Origin: Caldilineaceae bacterium
GTDB taxonomy: Bacteria; Chloroflexota; Anaerolineae; Caldilineales; Caldilineaceae
NCBI GenBank assembly: GCA_022842065.1
Contig: JALHQH010000012.1
Span: forward strand, 228,612-292,611
Reading direction: 5' to 3'
DNA length: 64,000 nt
The translations under genes and the position numbers were made by a program. The notes beneath the pieces are model-generated. The model was not told where the DNA came from and ran no database searches. It was given only the letters and a program-made list of their open reading frames with translations. Each line of letters begins with the position of its first letter. Within the stretch, counting starts at the first letter, position 1. Positions 1 to 7,930 of the stretch are shown here, in pieces.

Positions 1-476
1 CAGGTGATCACATTCGACCCCTCCGCTTCGGGCATCATCACGCCGGCATCTTGGTGCCACGGTACGACGTGGAAGGAATGGCCTGCCGGTGCAGGGTCGA
101 AGCGTTCCGGTGGTTTGGCGCGCAGATGCTGGATCGGATTACAAGTGATCTCTGGCCCGGTCAGCCCTTCTACGGCGTTGAGCAAGTTGGGGCTGTGCAA
201 AAAGGCGAACATGGCCGGCCCGCGGTAGTACATAATATCCATCCCTTTGCCGATCTCCTGGGATTGGCCAAAGAGTAAGCCATACCGTTGGGTAAACCCA
301 ACATCTTCATGGAGATCCGGAATTTTCCCTGCGGCGTGCAAGGCACGGGCACGCGCATCAATCCACGCCGCCAGTTCATCGATCACCGGCTGTAGATCGG
401 CATCGGTCAACACGCCACGGGCAATGATCACGCCGTCGTTGTGGTACTGGTCGATTTCGGTTTGGCTGAGTTTCAT
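1..476 (-). CDS. Phytanoyl-CoA dioxygenase (PhyH) family protein, partial (3' end outside window)
   Basis: The N-terminal 158 residues of an Fe(II)/2-oxoglutarate-dependent oxygenase of the PhyH family. The visible part opens MKLSQTEIDQYHNDGVI, the usual PhyH start (helix, then a glycine-led strand), and reaches the iron-binding HxD motif in VPWHQD. The distal His and Arg lie beyond the window edge. The start at 476 has a good ribosome site (GGGAG, about 8 bases upstream). The gene lies 96 bp downstream of the GH4 glycosidase on the same strand, so the two probably form one operon. The gap holds a small inverted repeat (arms at 500-509 and 552-561). The substrate cannot be told; members hydroxylate lipids, osmolytes or natural products. 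Confidence 0.85.
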   Translation of the reverse strand, partial: MKLSQTEIDQYHNDGVIIARGVLTDADLQPVIDELAAWIDARARALHAAGKIPDLHEDVGFTQRYGLLFGQSQEIGKGMDIMYYRGPAMFAFLHSPNLLNAVEGLTGPEITCNPIQHLRAKPPERFDPAPAGHSFHVVPWHQDAGVMMPEAEGSNVIT

Positions 477-572
477 CTTTAGGCTCCCTTTTTTGCACAG
501 TCAGACGGTGAATCAGTGGGACAGTAAATCGGTGGAACTGCCTACTGGCCGACCGTCTGACCGTTCGACCAT

Positions 573-2132
573 CTACGCCGGCTCTTTCGTCATCTTACCC
601 TTATCTGCGGCGGCAGCGTTCGCGCGGGCGGCTTCCTTGTCGGCGGCCATCTCTGCGACGGTTTTGGTGTGTTGGCGGGCGGCCCCTTGCCAGCCTTCAC
701 GCAGCTTGACGCGTCTGCCATTTGCTTCGTGAGCGGCCAGGCGCGCTTTGGCATCTTCGATCTCATCGCGATAGTTGGGCAGCCACTCGGCCTGCGCCAC
801 CAACATCTCATCGACCATCTGCCAGATCTCTTCGGGGTTGCAGACAGCAGCGGTCAGTGGATCATGGAGCATCGCTTGCTTGAGTAGATTGACATCGCCA
901 TGGATCGCCGCTTCCATCGCCATCTCTTGCACGCGGACGCTGGCGGAGCAGGTGGCGGCACAGGCTAGCGGCAGGTCACCAACAACGGGCATGTTAATCC
1001 CATTCTTGTCCACATAGCCGGGAATCTCGATGATGCAGTCGTTGGGCAGGTTGGTGATGTGATTCTGGTTGGGCAGGTTAAAATGGCCGCGATAGATGCG
1101 GCCCGTTTCCAGCGCTTCAATAATGTACGAGCCATGCTCTTCGCTGCGTTTGTCGGCGGCGATCACGGGTGGTTCTTGTTTGAGCCAGTTGGGAAAGTCG
1201 GTCTCGAACCAGTTGCGCCCTTCGGTGCAGACGCGCAGATAACCACCGGTCTCGCCGTTGATCCAACTGGAGAGGTCGATCCAGTCGTTGATCTCTTCCG
1301 GGCGCTTGCGGTACCAGGGCACATATTCACTGACGTGGCCGTTGGATTCGGTGGTGTAGTAGCCAAAGCGGCGGATCATATCGATGCGCACCTTTTCGGT
1401 CTGGCTATATTGGGGGTGCCATTGGAAGAGGTCGAGCATCATCGGCGTCATATCCATGCCGCGCCACTGCACCTGGATGTACCACGTCTGGTGGTTGATG
1501 CCGGCGCAGATAATGTCCACATCGCGACGGTGTAGCGTTTCATCGGGGCCAAGCAGCCCTTCTTTTTTCGCCCACAGCTCAATGCAGCGGGTGATCTGCC
1601 AGTGGCCACCTTGCACCCCGTGGCAAAGGCCGATGGTCGGCACGCCGCCATAACTGTTACAGGCCCAGACATTCATTGCCATGGGGTTGGAATAGTTGAG
1701 GAAAAGGCAATCCGGCTTGGCCACTTCGCGAATGTCATCGCAGATCGAGAGCAGCGCGGGGATGGTGCGCTGACCATACATGATGCCGCCAGCACACAGG
1801 GTATCGCCGACACATTGGTCGATGCCGTACTTGAGGGGAATGTCGATGTCAAGCTGGAAGGCACGCAGCCCGCCTTGGCGGATCACCGAGATCACATAGT
1901 CGGCATCAATGATCGCTTCGCGTTGATCAGTGTGGGTTGAAATCGTGGCGGGGAGATTGTTCGCTGCAATATCACGTTCGGCCAGTTGGGCCACCATGTT
2001 GAGGTTGTCGGCGTTGATATCCATAAAGGCAAAGTGGGTATCCGTCAACTCGGGTACGGCCAAAATGTCGTGCATGAGTTTGCGCGTAAAGCCAATCGAC
2101 CCTGCACCGATCATGGCAATTTTGATAGACAT
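573..2132 (-). CDS. Glycoside hydrolase family 4 enzyme, alpha-galactosidase (MelA)-like
   Basis: NAD- and divalent-metal-dependent glycosidase of family GH4. These enzymes cleave glycosides through a transient 3-keto intermediate in the cytoplasm. The N-terminal Rossmann motif GAGSIGFTRKL is at residues 9-19, an NP-MAMN substrate-binding segment at 149-154, and the metal-ligand motif C170-H171-G-V-Q, the counterpart of CHSVQ in MelA-type members. A conserved N-H-Q follows at 213-215. The CHxVQ form favours alpha-galactosidase or alpha-galacturonidase over the CNxP group (6-phospho-alpha-glucosidases), but specificity is inferred. At 519 aa it is longer than E. coli MelA (about 450); the excess is an Ala/Lys-rich tail after about residue 480. 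GGAG lies just upstream of the start at 2132. Confidence 0.85.
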   Translation of the reverse strand: MSIKIAMIGAGSIGFTRKLMHDILAVPELTDTHFAFMDINADNLNMVAQLAERDIAANNLPATISTHTDQREAIIDADYVISVIRQGGLRAFQLDIDIPLKYGIDQCVGDTLCAGGIMYGQRTIPALLSICDDIREVAKPDCLFLNYSNPMAMNVWACNSYGGVPTIGLCHGVQGGHWQITRCIELWAKKEGLLGPDETLHRRDVDIICAGINHQTWYIQVQWRGMDMTPMMLDLFQWHPQYSQTEKVRIDMIRRFGYYTTESNGHVSEYVPWYRKRPEEINDWIDLSSWINGETGGYLRVCTEGRNWFETDFPNWLKQEPPVIAADKRSEEHGSYIIEALETGRIYRGHFNLPNQNHITNLPNDCIIEIPGYVDKNGINMPVVGDLPLACAATCSASVRVQEMAMEAAIHGDVNLLKQAMLHDPLTAAVCNPEEIWQMVDEMLVAQAEWLPNYRDEIEDAKARLAAHEANGRRVKLREGWQGAARQHTKTVAEMAADKEAARANAAAADKGKMTKEPA

Positions 2133-2177
2133 AAGTTACTCCTGTCAGGAATAGAAAGTTCATATTTACTTGGCGCT

Positions 2178-2206
2178 AGTATACCTCCTTCACGGTAATT
2201 AAACAA
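2178..2206 (-). promoter_or_regulatory. Sigma70-type promoter of the GH4 gene
   Basis: On the minus strand TTGTTT (2201-2206) is followed by 17 bp and TATACT (2178-2183), 46 bp ahead of the GH4 start codon. Spacing and hexamers fit the other promoters found in this window. Confidence 0.6.
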
Positions 2207-2238
2207 TCTTTTGTTAATTGGTGGTAAGGGCAGACCCC

Positions 2239-2457
2239 AGCACACAAAGCGGCCAGGTCGATTCGACCTGGCCGCTTTGTGTGCTTTGTAATTTTCAGTG
2301 GGCATGTTGCAACATGCCCACTGAAAATTGCATTAGTTGTATCGAGATTAGGCGATAAGGGTGTGCCTATCGACAAAAAATGCCGATGTTCTACGTGGCA
2401 GAGAGCTCAATAATTAATGGAAAACAATTAATCATTAATTGTTTTCCATTAATTATT
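2239..2457. repeat. Three successive long perfect palindromes
   Basis: The 334-bp gap between the GH4 start and the next gene carries three unrelated perfect inverted repeats: 2239-2285 (23-bp arms, 1-nt spacer), 2290-2329 (20-bp arms, no spacer) and 2409-2457 (24-bp arms, 1-nt spacer, very AT-rich). The last is 10 bp from the stop of the GlsB/YeaQ-type gene and may act as its terminator. The first two lie beyond it and are far longer than termination needs. No open reading frame is present here. Confidence 0.9.
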
Positions 2458-2466
2458 AATTAGCCG

Positions 2467-2724
2467 CTAACGACGGACCAGACCCACGATAAAGAGCAAG
2501 ACCACCGAGCCTAAAATGGCAACCAGCAAGCTCCACAAATTAAAGCCAGTGGCACCGCCTTGTCCCAGTGCATTCATGATGAAGCCACCAATGACTGCGC
2601 CCAAAATACCGACAATAATGTTAGCCAGCGTGCCCATCGAGGCGTTACGGCCCATGATAATGCTAGCAATCCAGCCGGCAATACCACCAAGCACGATCCA
2701 TACAATAATATCCATAATCCCCAT
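2467..2724 (-). CDS. GlsB/YeaQ/YmgE-family small membrane protein
   Basis: 85-residue protein with three predicted membrane helices (about 6-25, 33-54 and 62-83) and the glycine-rich pattern of the transglycosylase-associated/GlsB/YeaQ/YmgE family: GGIAGWIA near the start, GILGAVIGG in the middle, and a short basic C-terminus (LVRR). Family members are inner-membrane proteins often linked to general stress; no biochemical activity is firmly established. The length is typical of the family. AAAGGA lies about 11 bases upstream of the start. It follows the SSGSIGGG protein and the lipoprotein on the same strand, suggesting a shared envelope or stress role. Confidence 0.88.
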   Translation of the reverse strand: MGIMDIIVWIVLGGIAGWIASIIMGRNASMGTLANIIVGILGAVIGGFIMNALGQGGATGFNLWSLLVAILGSVVLLFIVGLVRR

Positions 2725-2848
2725 TGTTTGTTGTCCTTTTCACTGATGATTTTTTGCGTAAATTGTTATGTGCCCTTGAGTATAGATGGACGATCAAACG
2801 ACTTTCGCCCATCTATACCGAGCGCTAATCCCCCAGCGCTAATCCAAC

Positions 2849-3337
2849 CTAGCGGGAGGAACCACCAAAGCTGCCGCCGCTCTTAAAGTCTTCGCTCTCT
2901 TTGCCTTGTCGTGCGCTGCGTTCACGGACCAAGCGGTCGTCTTCGTTATCATTAAGCCCACGCGTGGCGCGGTCACCCTGAATATCCAAATCCGGCAAGG
3001 TTCGCACGCTGCTGCCACGGTTTGGATCATTCAAATCGCGGGTATCGCGGTCGATACGATCAGCGTCTTCCCGTGGTGGCCGGCTAACAGGACCACCACC
3101 GATGCTACCGCCACTACTATGTTGGGGAGAATTGTTGCCGCGGGTACCGCCACCGATACTGCCACTGCTGCGAACTTCTGGGTCATCGTGGGCACGCGCC
3201 CCACCACCGATGCTACCACTGCTGCGCGTATTTTTGTCGTCGTAAGTACCACGGCGAGCTGGGCGATTGCGGTTAAAAAGAAATAACCCCACCAGCACCA
3301 CGACCGCGACAATGACGATAATCGTTGTTGTATCCAT
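2849..3337 (-). CDS. Single-pass membrane protein with repeated SSGSIGGG motifs
   Basis: 162 residues. An N-terminal membrane helix (about 5-21) with little ahead of it is followed by a basic stretch (NRNRPARR) and a long polar, probably disordered domain. This domain carries an eight-residue motif four times: SSGSIGGG at 39-46 and 57-64, SGGSIGGG at 75-82, and a variant SGGSFGGS at 153-160, the last at the extreme C-terminus. Between copies the sequence is rich in D, R and N. I do not recognise a characterised family. The topology suggests a membrane-anchored tail, but its side is uncertain because the positive-inside rule would place the basic tail in the cytoplasm. It lies between the lipoprotein and the GlsB-type protein genes. 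Confidence 0.75.
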   Translation of the reverse strand: MDTTTIIVIVAVVVLVGLFLFNRNRPARRGTYDDKNTRSSGSIGGGARAHDDPEVRSSGSIGGGTRGNNSPQHSSGGSIGGGPVSRPPREDADRIDRDTRDLNDPNRGSSVRTLPDLDIQGDRATRGLNDNEDDRLVRERSARQGKESEDFKSGGSFGGSSR

Positions 3338-3439
3338 ACTACTCCTCCACTCTTACTGCGGACTGCGCCACCAGGGGTCATTGCTCCGAGCAAACCTTGT
3401 CGATGCCCAGAGACCCCTGTGGATGCAAACAGCCGCAAA

Positions 3440-3907
3440 TTAGTCTACATTGAATGCGACTTCTTCCACTGGATTACCATTGACGAAGAGTTGCACGCTA
3501 TAATCACCGCTCTCCATCCGGCTCTGTAAATTTTCCAGGTGAAATTCAATATAGGTATCTTGATAGTCTTGGTCAGCCATCAATTCACTGCTGTCTTCAA
3601 TGGGCTCCCCGTCGCGGCTCCAACGAGCAAAAAGGGTGGTCCCCTCTTCTATGTAATCAGCTTCAGCCACCACATAAATGTAGTCTTGCGAAGAGCTAAA
3701 GCTGTCAGTTTCACCAACCGGTTCGTTGTTCTGGCCAATTCCTTCGGCCATGACAACGCGACCCAAATCGACCCCTTCGGCGATCTCCGCATTCTCATTT
3801 TCGCGCTGGCGTTCGGCCCGGTTAAACAGACCACAGCCACTCAGTAGCAGCACAACCAGCAACAGCGGTAACAGGCGCTGCTCTGTGCGCAAATATTTAC
3901 TTATCAT
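3440..3907 (-). CDS. Uncharacterised lipoprotein
   Basis: 155-residue predicted lipoprotein with signal sequence MISKYLRTEQRLLPLLLVVL and lipobox LLSGC, the lipidated Cys being residue 25. The mature part is acidic, with an Asn/Glu-rich linker and a C-terminal segment that reads like a beta-sandwich (YSVQLFVNGNPVEEVAFNV), as in small extracytoplasmic Ig-like domains. The frame is open further upstream, but I chose 3907 because GGAAGGG sits 4-5 bases before it and the signal peptide starts there. It is probably the first gene of a run with the SSGSIGGG protein (102 bp away). Function unknown. Confidence 0.75.
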   Translation of the reverse strand: MISKYLRTEQRLLPLLLVVLLLSGCGLFNRAERQRENENAEIAEGVDLGRVVMAEGIGQNNEPVGETDSFSSSQDYIYVVAEADYIEEGTTLFARWSRDGEPIEDSSELMADQDYQDTYIEFHLENLQSRMESGDYSVQLFVNGNPVEEVAFNVD

Positions 3908-3987
3908 AAGACCCTTCCTTAACTCGCACTGGTTTATCATTGCTCGCAGACGGCTACGTTTGTAAGACGCTGTACGCCTGCTCATTT

Positions 3988-4168
3988 TGTCTGCCTGTGT
4001 GGTCGCGTTTGGGTAACCATCCGGCCAGGAAAGTCCCTTTGACGGGAGCTACAACAGGCACACAATCGAGCAATCTTCGGATAAATCATCATGTCTGTCA
4101 GTGTAGTCGCGCTTGGCTCACAATCCGGCGAGGAAAGGTCCAGCGGCGGGAGCTACAACCGACAACCA
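3988..4168 (+). ncRNA. Tandem pair of structured RNA-like elements, class not identified
   Basis: Two copies of a 77-78-nt unit (3988-4065 and 4092-4168), roughly 75% identical, separated by 26 nt. Invariant blocks include GTCGCG, CCGGC, AGGAAAG and CGGGAGCTACAAC. The ends of each unit pair into a helix of about 11 bp with a bulged A. In copy 1 TGCCTGTGTGG pairs with CTACAACAGGCA; in copy 2 TGTCAGTGTAG pairs with CTACAACCGACA. One pair changes from C-G to T-A and another from G-U to A-U, which supports RNA structure. The G-U works only on the plus strand. There is one A-C mismatch in copy 2. I could not match it to glycine, c-di-GMP, B12, SAM, THF or fluoride riboswitches. It lies between the lipoprotein start (divergent) and the convergent aldo/keto reductase, so it may be a free-standing RNA. 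Confidence 0.5.
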
Positions 4169-4258
4169 GCTATGGCTCTATGATAAAGTAGTAATTGCTG
4201 TGGTTAAATAGACTAATGTACAAGCTGAGGATATGGTGTGGTTATAGATCGAAAGTAG

Positions 4259-4317
4259 CGTGCCAATCAAAAAGCCGCCCGTTGGTTACACCAACGGGCG
4301 GCTTTTTGATTGGCACG
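4259..4317. terminator. Bidirectional terminator inside an extended palindrome
   Basis: Perfect inverted repeat with 28-bp arms and a 3-nt loop. The core is a classic bidirectional intrinsic terminator: AAAAA, a GC-rich 12-bp stem (GCCGCCCGTTGG), then TTTTT. The symmetry continues nine or more base pairs beyond both tracts (GATTGGCACG side). It ends 13 bp past the stop of the aldo/keto reductase. Confidence 0.85.
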
Positions 4318-4329
4318 TTTAAGAAAGCT

Positions 4330-5187
4330 CTACGCAAACATGCTCGACATCTGTCGATCTTCCAACATTTCGGTCATGGCCGCATCTGGCGTGCGCGCCT
4401 GGTAACGGCTGGCGGCATCCAGCAATTTGGGCAGGATGGTGATATCCCCCGTGGTATTGAGGAAGACATTGGGCCGACCGATTACCCAATGGACGGCACG
4501 GTCAATGTCAGCCTGCTCCGTCAACGGTTGGTACCAGACGCTGTAGTTGCGATCCGCTGCGCCCCATGGCCCGCGCATCAGTGACTTGATCGTCTGCACG
4601 GCAACATTGCGTTCCTCACAAAGCTTGACCAGCTTTTCAAAATCGTTCATATACTTGCTCTCCCGCTGCATCACATAGTTATAGGGCAACAGGACCGAAG
4701 CAAAGTCAAAGGCTTTGAGGCTGCGCAGGTGCATGGCGGCAATGTAAAGTCCATGACCGGTGACGCCGATATCTTTTACCAAACCTTGATCGCGTGCTTC
4801 CACGGCTGCTTCCAACGCCCCGCCCGGCCCCATCGCCGTATCCCATTCGTCGGGATGGCCCAGGTTGTGCAGTTGGAGCAGATCGACGCTGTCAACGCGC
4901 ATACGTTCCAGCGAGCGGTGGATCTCTGCCTTGGCCTTTTCATAGGTCCGCTCGCCGGTTTTAGTAGCCAGATAGAAATCTTTGCGATGCTTGGCCATCC
5001 AGGGGCCAATGCGCTCTTCGGCATCGCCATAGCTGGCCGCGGTGTCGATGTGATTTACGCCATATTCCAACAACACGTCAAGTGTGCGATCAGCGTCGGC
5101 TTGGGTGACACGCCCTAGCGCGGCAGCGCCAAAGAGGGTGACCGTACTCATATGGCCGGTGCGGCCAAAGGGTCGTTTTTCAATCAT
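4330..5187 (-). CDS. Aldo/keto reductase
   Basis: 285-residue NAD(P)H-dependent oxidoreductase with the AKR (alpha/beta)8 barrel. The catalytic tetrad is visible: D48 and Y53 in [17 protein letters not shown]76 in LATKTGER and H107 in LLQLHNLG. The family reduces aldehydes and ketones; the substrate is not evident. The open frame extends to 5220, but I placed the start at 5187 ([11 protein letters not shown]) because AGGAGA lies 8 bases upstream and AKRs begin with this strand. It has its own promoter and ends at a strong palindromic terminator, so it is probably monocistronic. Confidence 0.88.
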   Translation of the reverse strand: MIEKRPFGRTGHMSTVTLFGAAALGRVTQADADRTLDVLLEYGVNHIDTAASYGDAEERIGPWMAKHRKDFYLATKTGERTYEKAKAEIHRSLERMRVDSVDLLQLHNLGHPDEWDTAMGPGGALEAAVEARDQGLVKDIGVTGHGLYIAAMHLRSLKAFDFASVLLPYNYVMQRESKYMNDFEKLVKLCEERNVAVQTIKSLMRGPWGAADRNYSVWYQPLTEQADIDRAVHWVIGRPNVFLNTTGDITILPKLLDAASRYQARTPDAAMTEMLEDRQMSSMFA

Positions 5188-5318
5188 AGTGCTTTCTCCT
5201 AAAGATGATGGTTCAGCCATACAAAGGATGGGTGTTGCAGATCAGCAGCAACAGGGCTGCTTGGTGGCTGAGCCGCATAAGGCACGTAATGCAGTAAACA
5301 GAACAGTTAACTGCGCTT

Positions 5319-5347
5319 ATTGTACCAGCAATCGCGCGTAGGGCCAA
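5319..5347 (-). promoter_or_regulatory. Sigma70-type promoter of the aldo/keto reductase
   Basis: Minus strand TTGGCC (5342-5347), 17 bp, TACAAT (5319-5324), about 130 bp ahead of the start at 5187. Confidence 0.55.
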
Positions 5348-5361
5348 GGCATTGGCCGCAT

Positions 5362-7323
5362 TTACGGTTCATTGTGTTTGTCGAGCACCTCACGGACTTT
5401 GGCGGCAAGGGTCGAGGGCGAAAATGGTTTGGGGATAAATTCTACTTTGGCGGTTAACAAGCCATGTCGTACCACCGTGTCATCGGTGTAGCCGGACATG
5501 AAGAGAATCCGCATGGCTGGATAGCGGCTGCGCAACTGGGCGGCTAATTCAGGCCCACTCATCTGGGGCATAACCACATCGGTTAAGAGCAGATCAATCG
5601 AGCCCTGATAGTGTTCGGCCAAGGCCATCGTTTTGGTGCTTTCGCTTGATTCGAGCACGGTATAGCCACTTTCTTGCAGGACCGTACAGGCTAATTTGCG
5701 CACCATCTCTTCATCCTCGACCAGGAGAATCGTCTCGTGGCCGCCACACTGTTTTAGCTGGATCAACTGCTCTTCGAGCTGTTGCGTTGCTTTGACATTT
5801 GCCGGTAGATAGATCTTGAAGATCGTGCCTTGCCCATACTGGCTTTCGACAACCACATCACCGCCACTCTGTTTAATAATGCCATAGACGGTTGCCAGCC
5901 CTAAGCCTGTGCCCTTGCCCGGTTCTTTCGTCGTAAAAAAAGGTTCGAAGATGCGCACTTTTACCTTTTCATCCATCCCATGGCCGGTATCGGAGACGAC
6001 TAGTAACACATACGCACCGGCTGCAATTTCGAGGTGTGGGTACGCACGTAAGTGACTGGCATCCAACTGCAGATTCATGGTTTCAATCGTGAGTTGCCCA
6101 CCGGTCGGCATCGCATCGCGGGCATTGACCACCAAGTTGATGATCACCTGTTCAAGTTGGCCGGCATCGGCAACGATTGTCCACAGTGCCGGATCGAGGG
6201 TTGTCTGCAAGATAATATCTTCCCCAATCAGCCGTTCCAACATTTTGTAGAGATTGGTGGTGAGCGCATTGAGGTCGATCGTGGTCGGGGCCAACATCTG
6301 TTTGCGGCCAAAGGCGAGCAGTTGGTGGGTTAGTGCTGCCGCCCGTTCATTGGCGCGTTGGATCTGGGTGAGAATATTGAGGAGCGGATCGCCTTCACGC
6401 AGGCGACTCTTGGCAATGTGGGTATAACCGGACATCACAGTCAACAGGTTGTTGAAATCATGCGCAACGCCACCCGCTAGCCGACCAATGCTCTCCATCT
6501 TTTGGGATTGGCGCAACTGCGCTTCCAAGCGGGCTTGCTCTTCCTCTGCCTGTTTGCGTTCAGTGATATCACGGTAATTGACCACAATAGCGGCAATGTC
6601 TGGCGCGTCAAGATGGTTAGTCGCCGTTACTTCTAGCCAGCGCCAACTGCCATCATGGCAGCGATAGCGCACTACTGAGTTGGTGGGTAGCTGTGGCTGC
6701 TCGATCAGCTGTTGAAAGTTCACTTGTGCGTCGGCATATTCGTCGGGGTGAAGGAATTCAAAGGCATTACGGCCGATCATCGCATCTGGGCTGTAGCCTA
6801 AGATGCGATGAACCGAGGGGCTTTGATAGCGAATGGTCCCTTCGGCGTTTAAGAGGGCGACGACATCGCTGCTATTTTCGATCAGGGCCCGAAACCGTTT
6901 TTCATTGATTTGTAACGCCTCTTCGGCGCGGTGTCGCTCTTTGCGCATTTGCTTTTCTTTAAGCGCATGGCTCACGGCCTGTCCCAGGCGCTTGATATGT
7001 TCTTTGATCACATAATCGGTCGCACCGGCTTTCATACATTCGACGGCGGTATCCTCATTGATCGCGCCGGTTAAGATAATCACAGGCGTTAAGGGCGCGT
7101 GGGTTAGCGCCAATTTGACGGCAGTCAAGCCATCGAATTGCGGCATTTGGTAATCAGAGATGATCAGATGGGGTTGGAAGCCCGCCAGTGCTCTCAGATA
7201 CTCCTCGCCTGTTTCTACTCGTTGGAAATAGCAAGTTGACAGTACTTTTTTAATCTCTCTTTGCGCTAGTTCCGCATCGGTCGGACGATCTTCAACAATC
7301 AGAATACGAATCCACTCAGTCAC
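5362..7323 (-). CDS. Hybrid sensor histidine kinase, REC-PAS-HisKA-HATPase-REC
   Basis: 653-residue cytoplasmic hybrid kinase with no membrane helix. Order: receiver (about 5-125, phosphoacceptor D57 in IISDYQMP), coiled linker, PAS domain (about 140-255, ending in YRDITERKQAEEE), HisKA with the phosphorylated H288 in GGVAHDFNNLL, and a HATPase_c domain with DTGHGMD and GTGLGLATVYG. A second receiver carries LLLTDVVMPQMSG. The AHDFNNLL H-box is typical of kinases with a C-terminal receiver. I chose the GTG start at 7323: AAGGAG precedes it by about 7 bases and the receiver begins directly after. It is the last gene of a four-gene signalling operon, 94 bp after the single-receiver gene, so phosphoryl transfer between them is likely. 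Confidence 0.9.
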   Translation of the reverse strand: MTEWIRILIVEDRPTDAELAQREIKKVLSTCYFQRVETGEEYLRALAGFQPHLIISDYQMPQFDGLTAVKLALTHAPLTPVIILTGAINEDTAVECMKAGATDYVIKEHIKRLGQAVSHALKEKQMRKERHRAEEALQINEKRFRALIENSSDVVALLNAEGTIRYQSPSVHRILGYSPDAMIGRNAFEFLHPDEYADAQVNFQQLIEQPQLPTNSVVRYRCHDGSWRWLEVTATNHLDAPDIAAIVVNYRDITERKQAEEEQARLEAQLRQSQKMESIGRLAGGVAHDFNNLLTVMSGYTHIAKSRLREGDPLLNILTQIQRANERAAALTHQLLAFGRKQMLAPTTIDLNALTTNLYKMLERLIGEDIILQTTLDPALWTIVADAGQLEQVIINLVVNARDAMPTGGQLTIETMNLQLDASHLRAYPHLEIAAGAYVLLVVSDTGHGMDEKVKVRIFEPFFTTKEPGKGTGLGLATVYGIIKQSGGDVVVESQYGQGTIFKIYLPANVKATQQLEEQLIQLKQCGGHETILLVEDEEMVRKLACTVLQESGYTVLESSESTKTMALAEHYQGSIDLLLTDVVMPQMSGPELAAQLRSRYPAMRILFMSGYTDDTVVRHGLLTAKVEFIPKPFSPSTLAAKVREVLDKHNEP

Positions 7324-7417
7324 ACACCTTCTCCTTGTCCTACATTCCGACGGCACAAACCTGCAGGCCTACTTGAAAAACCTGCGCGAAAATCTGTCCA
7401 ACAAATTGATCGCAATC

Positions 7418-7891
7418 CTACGGTGCTATCTGATTGACTAACAACCAATAGAAACTAAGCTCGTTTGTAACGCGCAAGAAAGCCTCAAATTCTACGGGTT
7501 TAATTACGTAACTGTTGGCCCCAAGTGCATAAGCGGCAGTGATATCAGGATCCTCTACCGAAGAAGTTACCACAACGACAGGAATGCTCATGGTCGCAGC
7601 GTCGGCTCTAATTTGCTTGAGCACTTCAAGACCATCGACTTTTGGCAATTTCAGATCCAGGAGAATGACCTTGGGTGCCCCATTCGCCTTGCGCGCCAGA
7701 TAGCGGCCGCGACCAAAGAGAAAGTCAAGGGCTTCGGCACCATCTTCGACGACAAAAAGCTGGTTCGCCAATCCCTGTTTTCTGAAGGCTCGTACCATTA
7801 ATTCGGCATCACGAAAATTATCTTCAACCAATAAGATCTCAATTGCATTAAAATTATTCCCATTTAGATCAGTTATCTTTAAATCAGCCAT
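7418..7891 (-). CDS. Single-domain response regulator, Rcp1-like
   Basis: 157-residue receiver with no output domain. The acidic pair is in LLVEDNFRDAE, the phosphoacceptor D79 in VILLDLKLPKVDG, the switch Thr in VVVVTSS and the conserved K131 in VIKPVEF. The longer loop before D79 (FLFGRGRYLARKANGAPK) is typical of Rcp1/CheY-like receivers that work with phytochrome-type or PAS kinases. It starts 39 bp after the stop of the upstream histidine kinase and precedes the hybrid kinase, so it probably shuttles phosphate between them. Confidence 0.92.
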   Translation of the reverse strand: MADLKITDLNGNNFNAIEILLVEDNFRDAELMVRAFRKQGLANQLFVVEDGAEALDFLFGRGRYLARKANGAPKVILLDLKLPKVDGLEVLKQIRADAATMSIPVVVVTSSVEDPDITAAYALGANSYVIKPVEFEAFLRVTNELSFYWLLVNQIAP

Positions 7892-7930
7892 GTGTCTACC
7901 TTTGCTTATTGCGCGCTGCGTAAGTCATCA

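Noticed and set aside
3988..4168. RNase P RNA or a type II CRISPR repeat
   Set aside because: AGGAAAGTCC resembles RNase P region I, but the length is far too short, the unit is duplicated and the other conserved regions are absent. The reverse complement starts GTTGTAGCTCCC like some type II repeats, but only two diverged copies exist with no spacer pattern and no cas genes.
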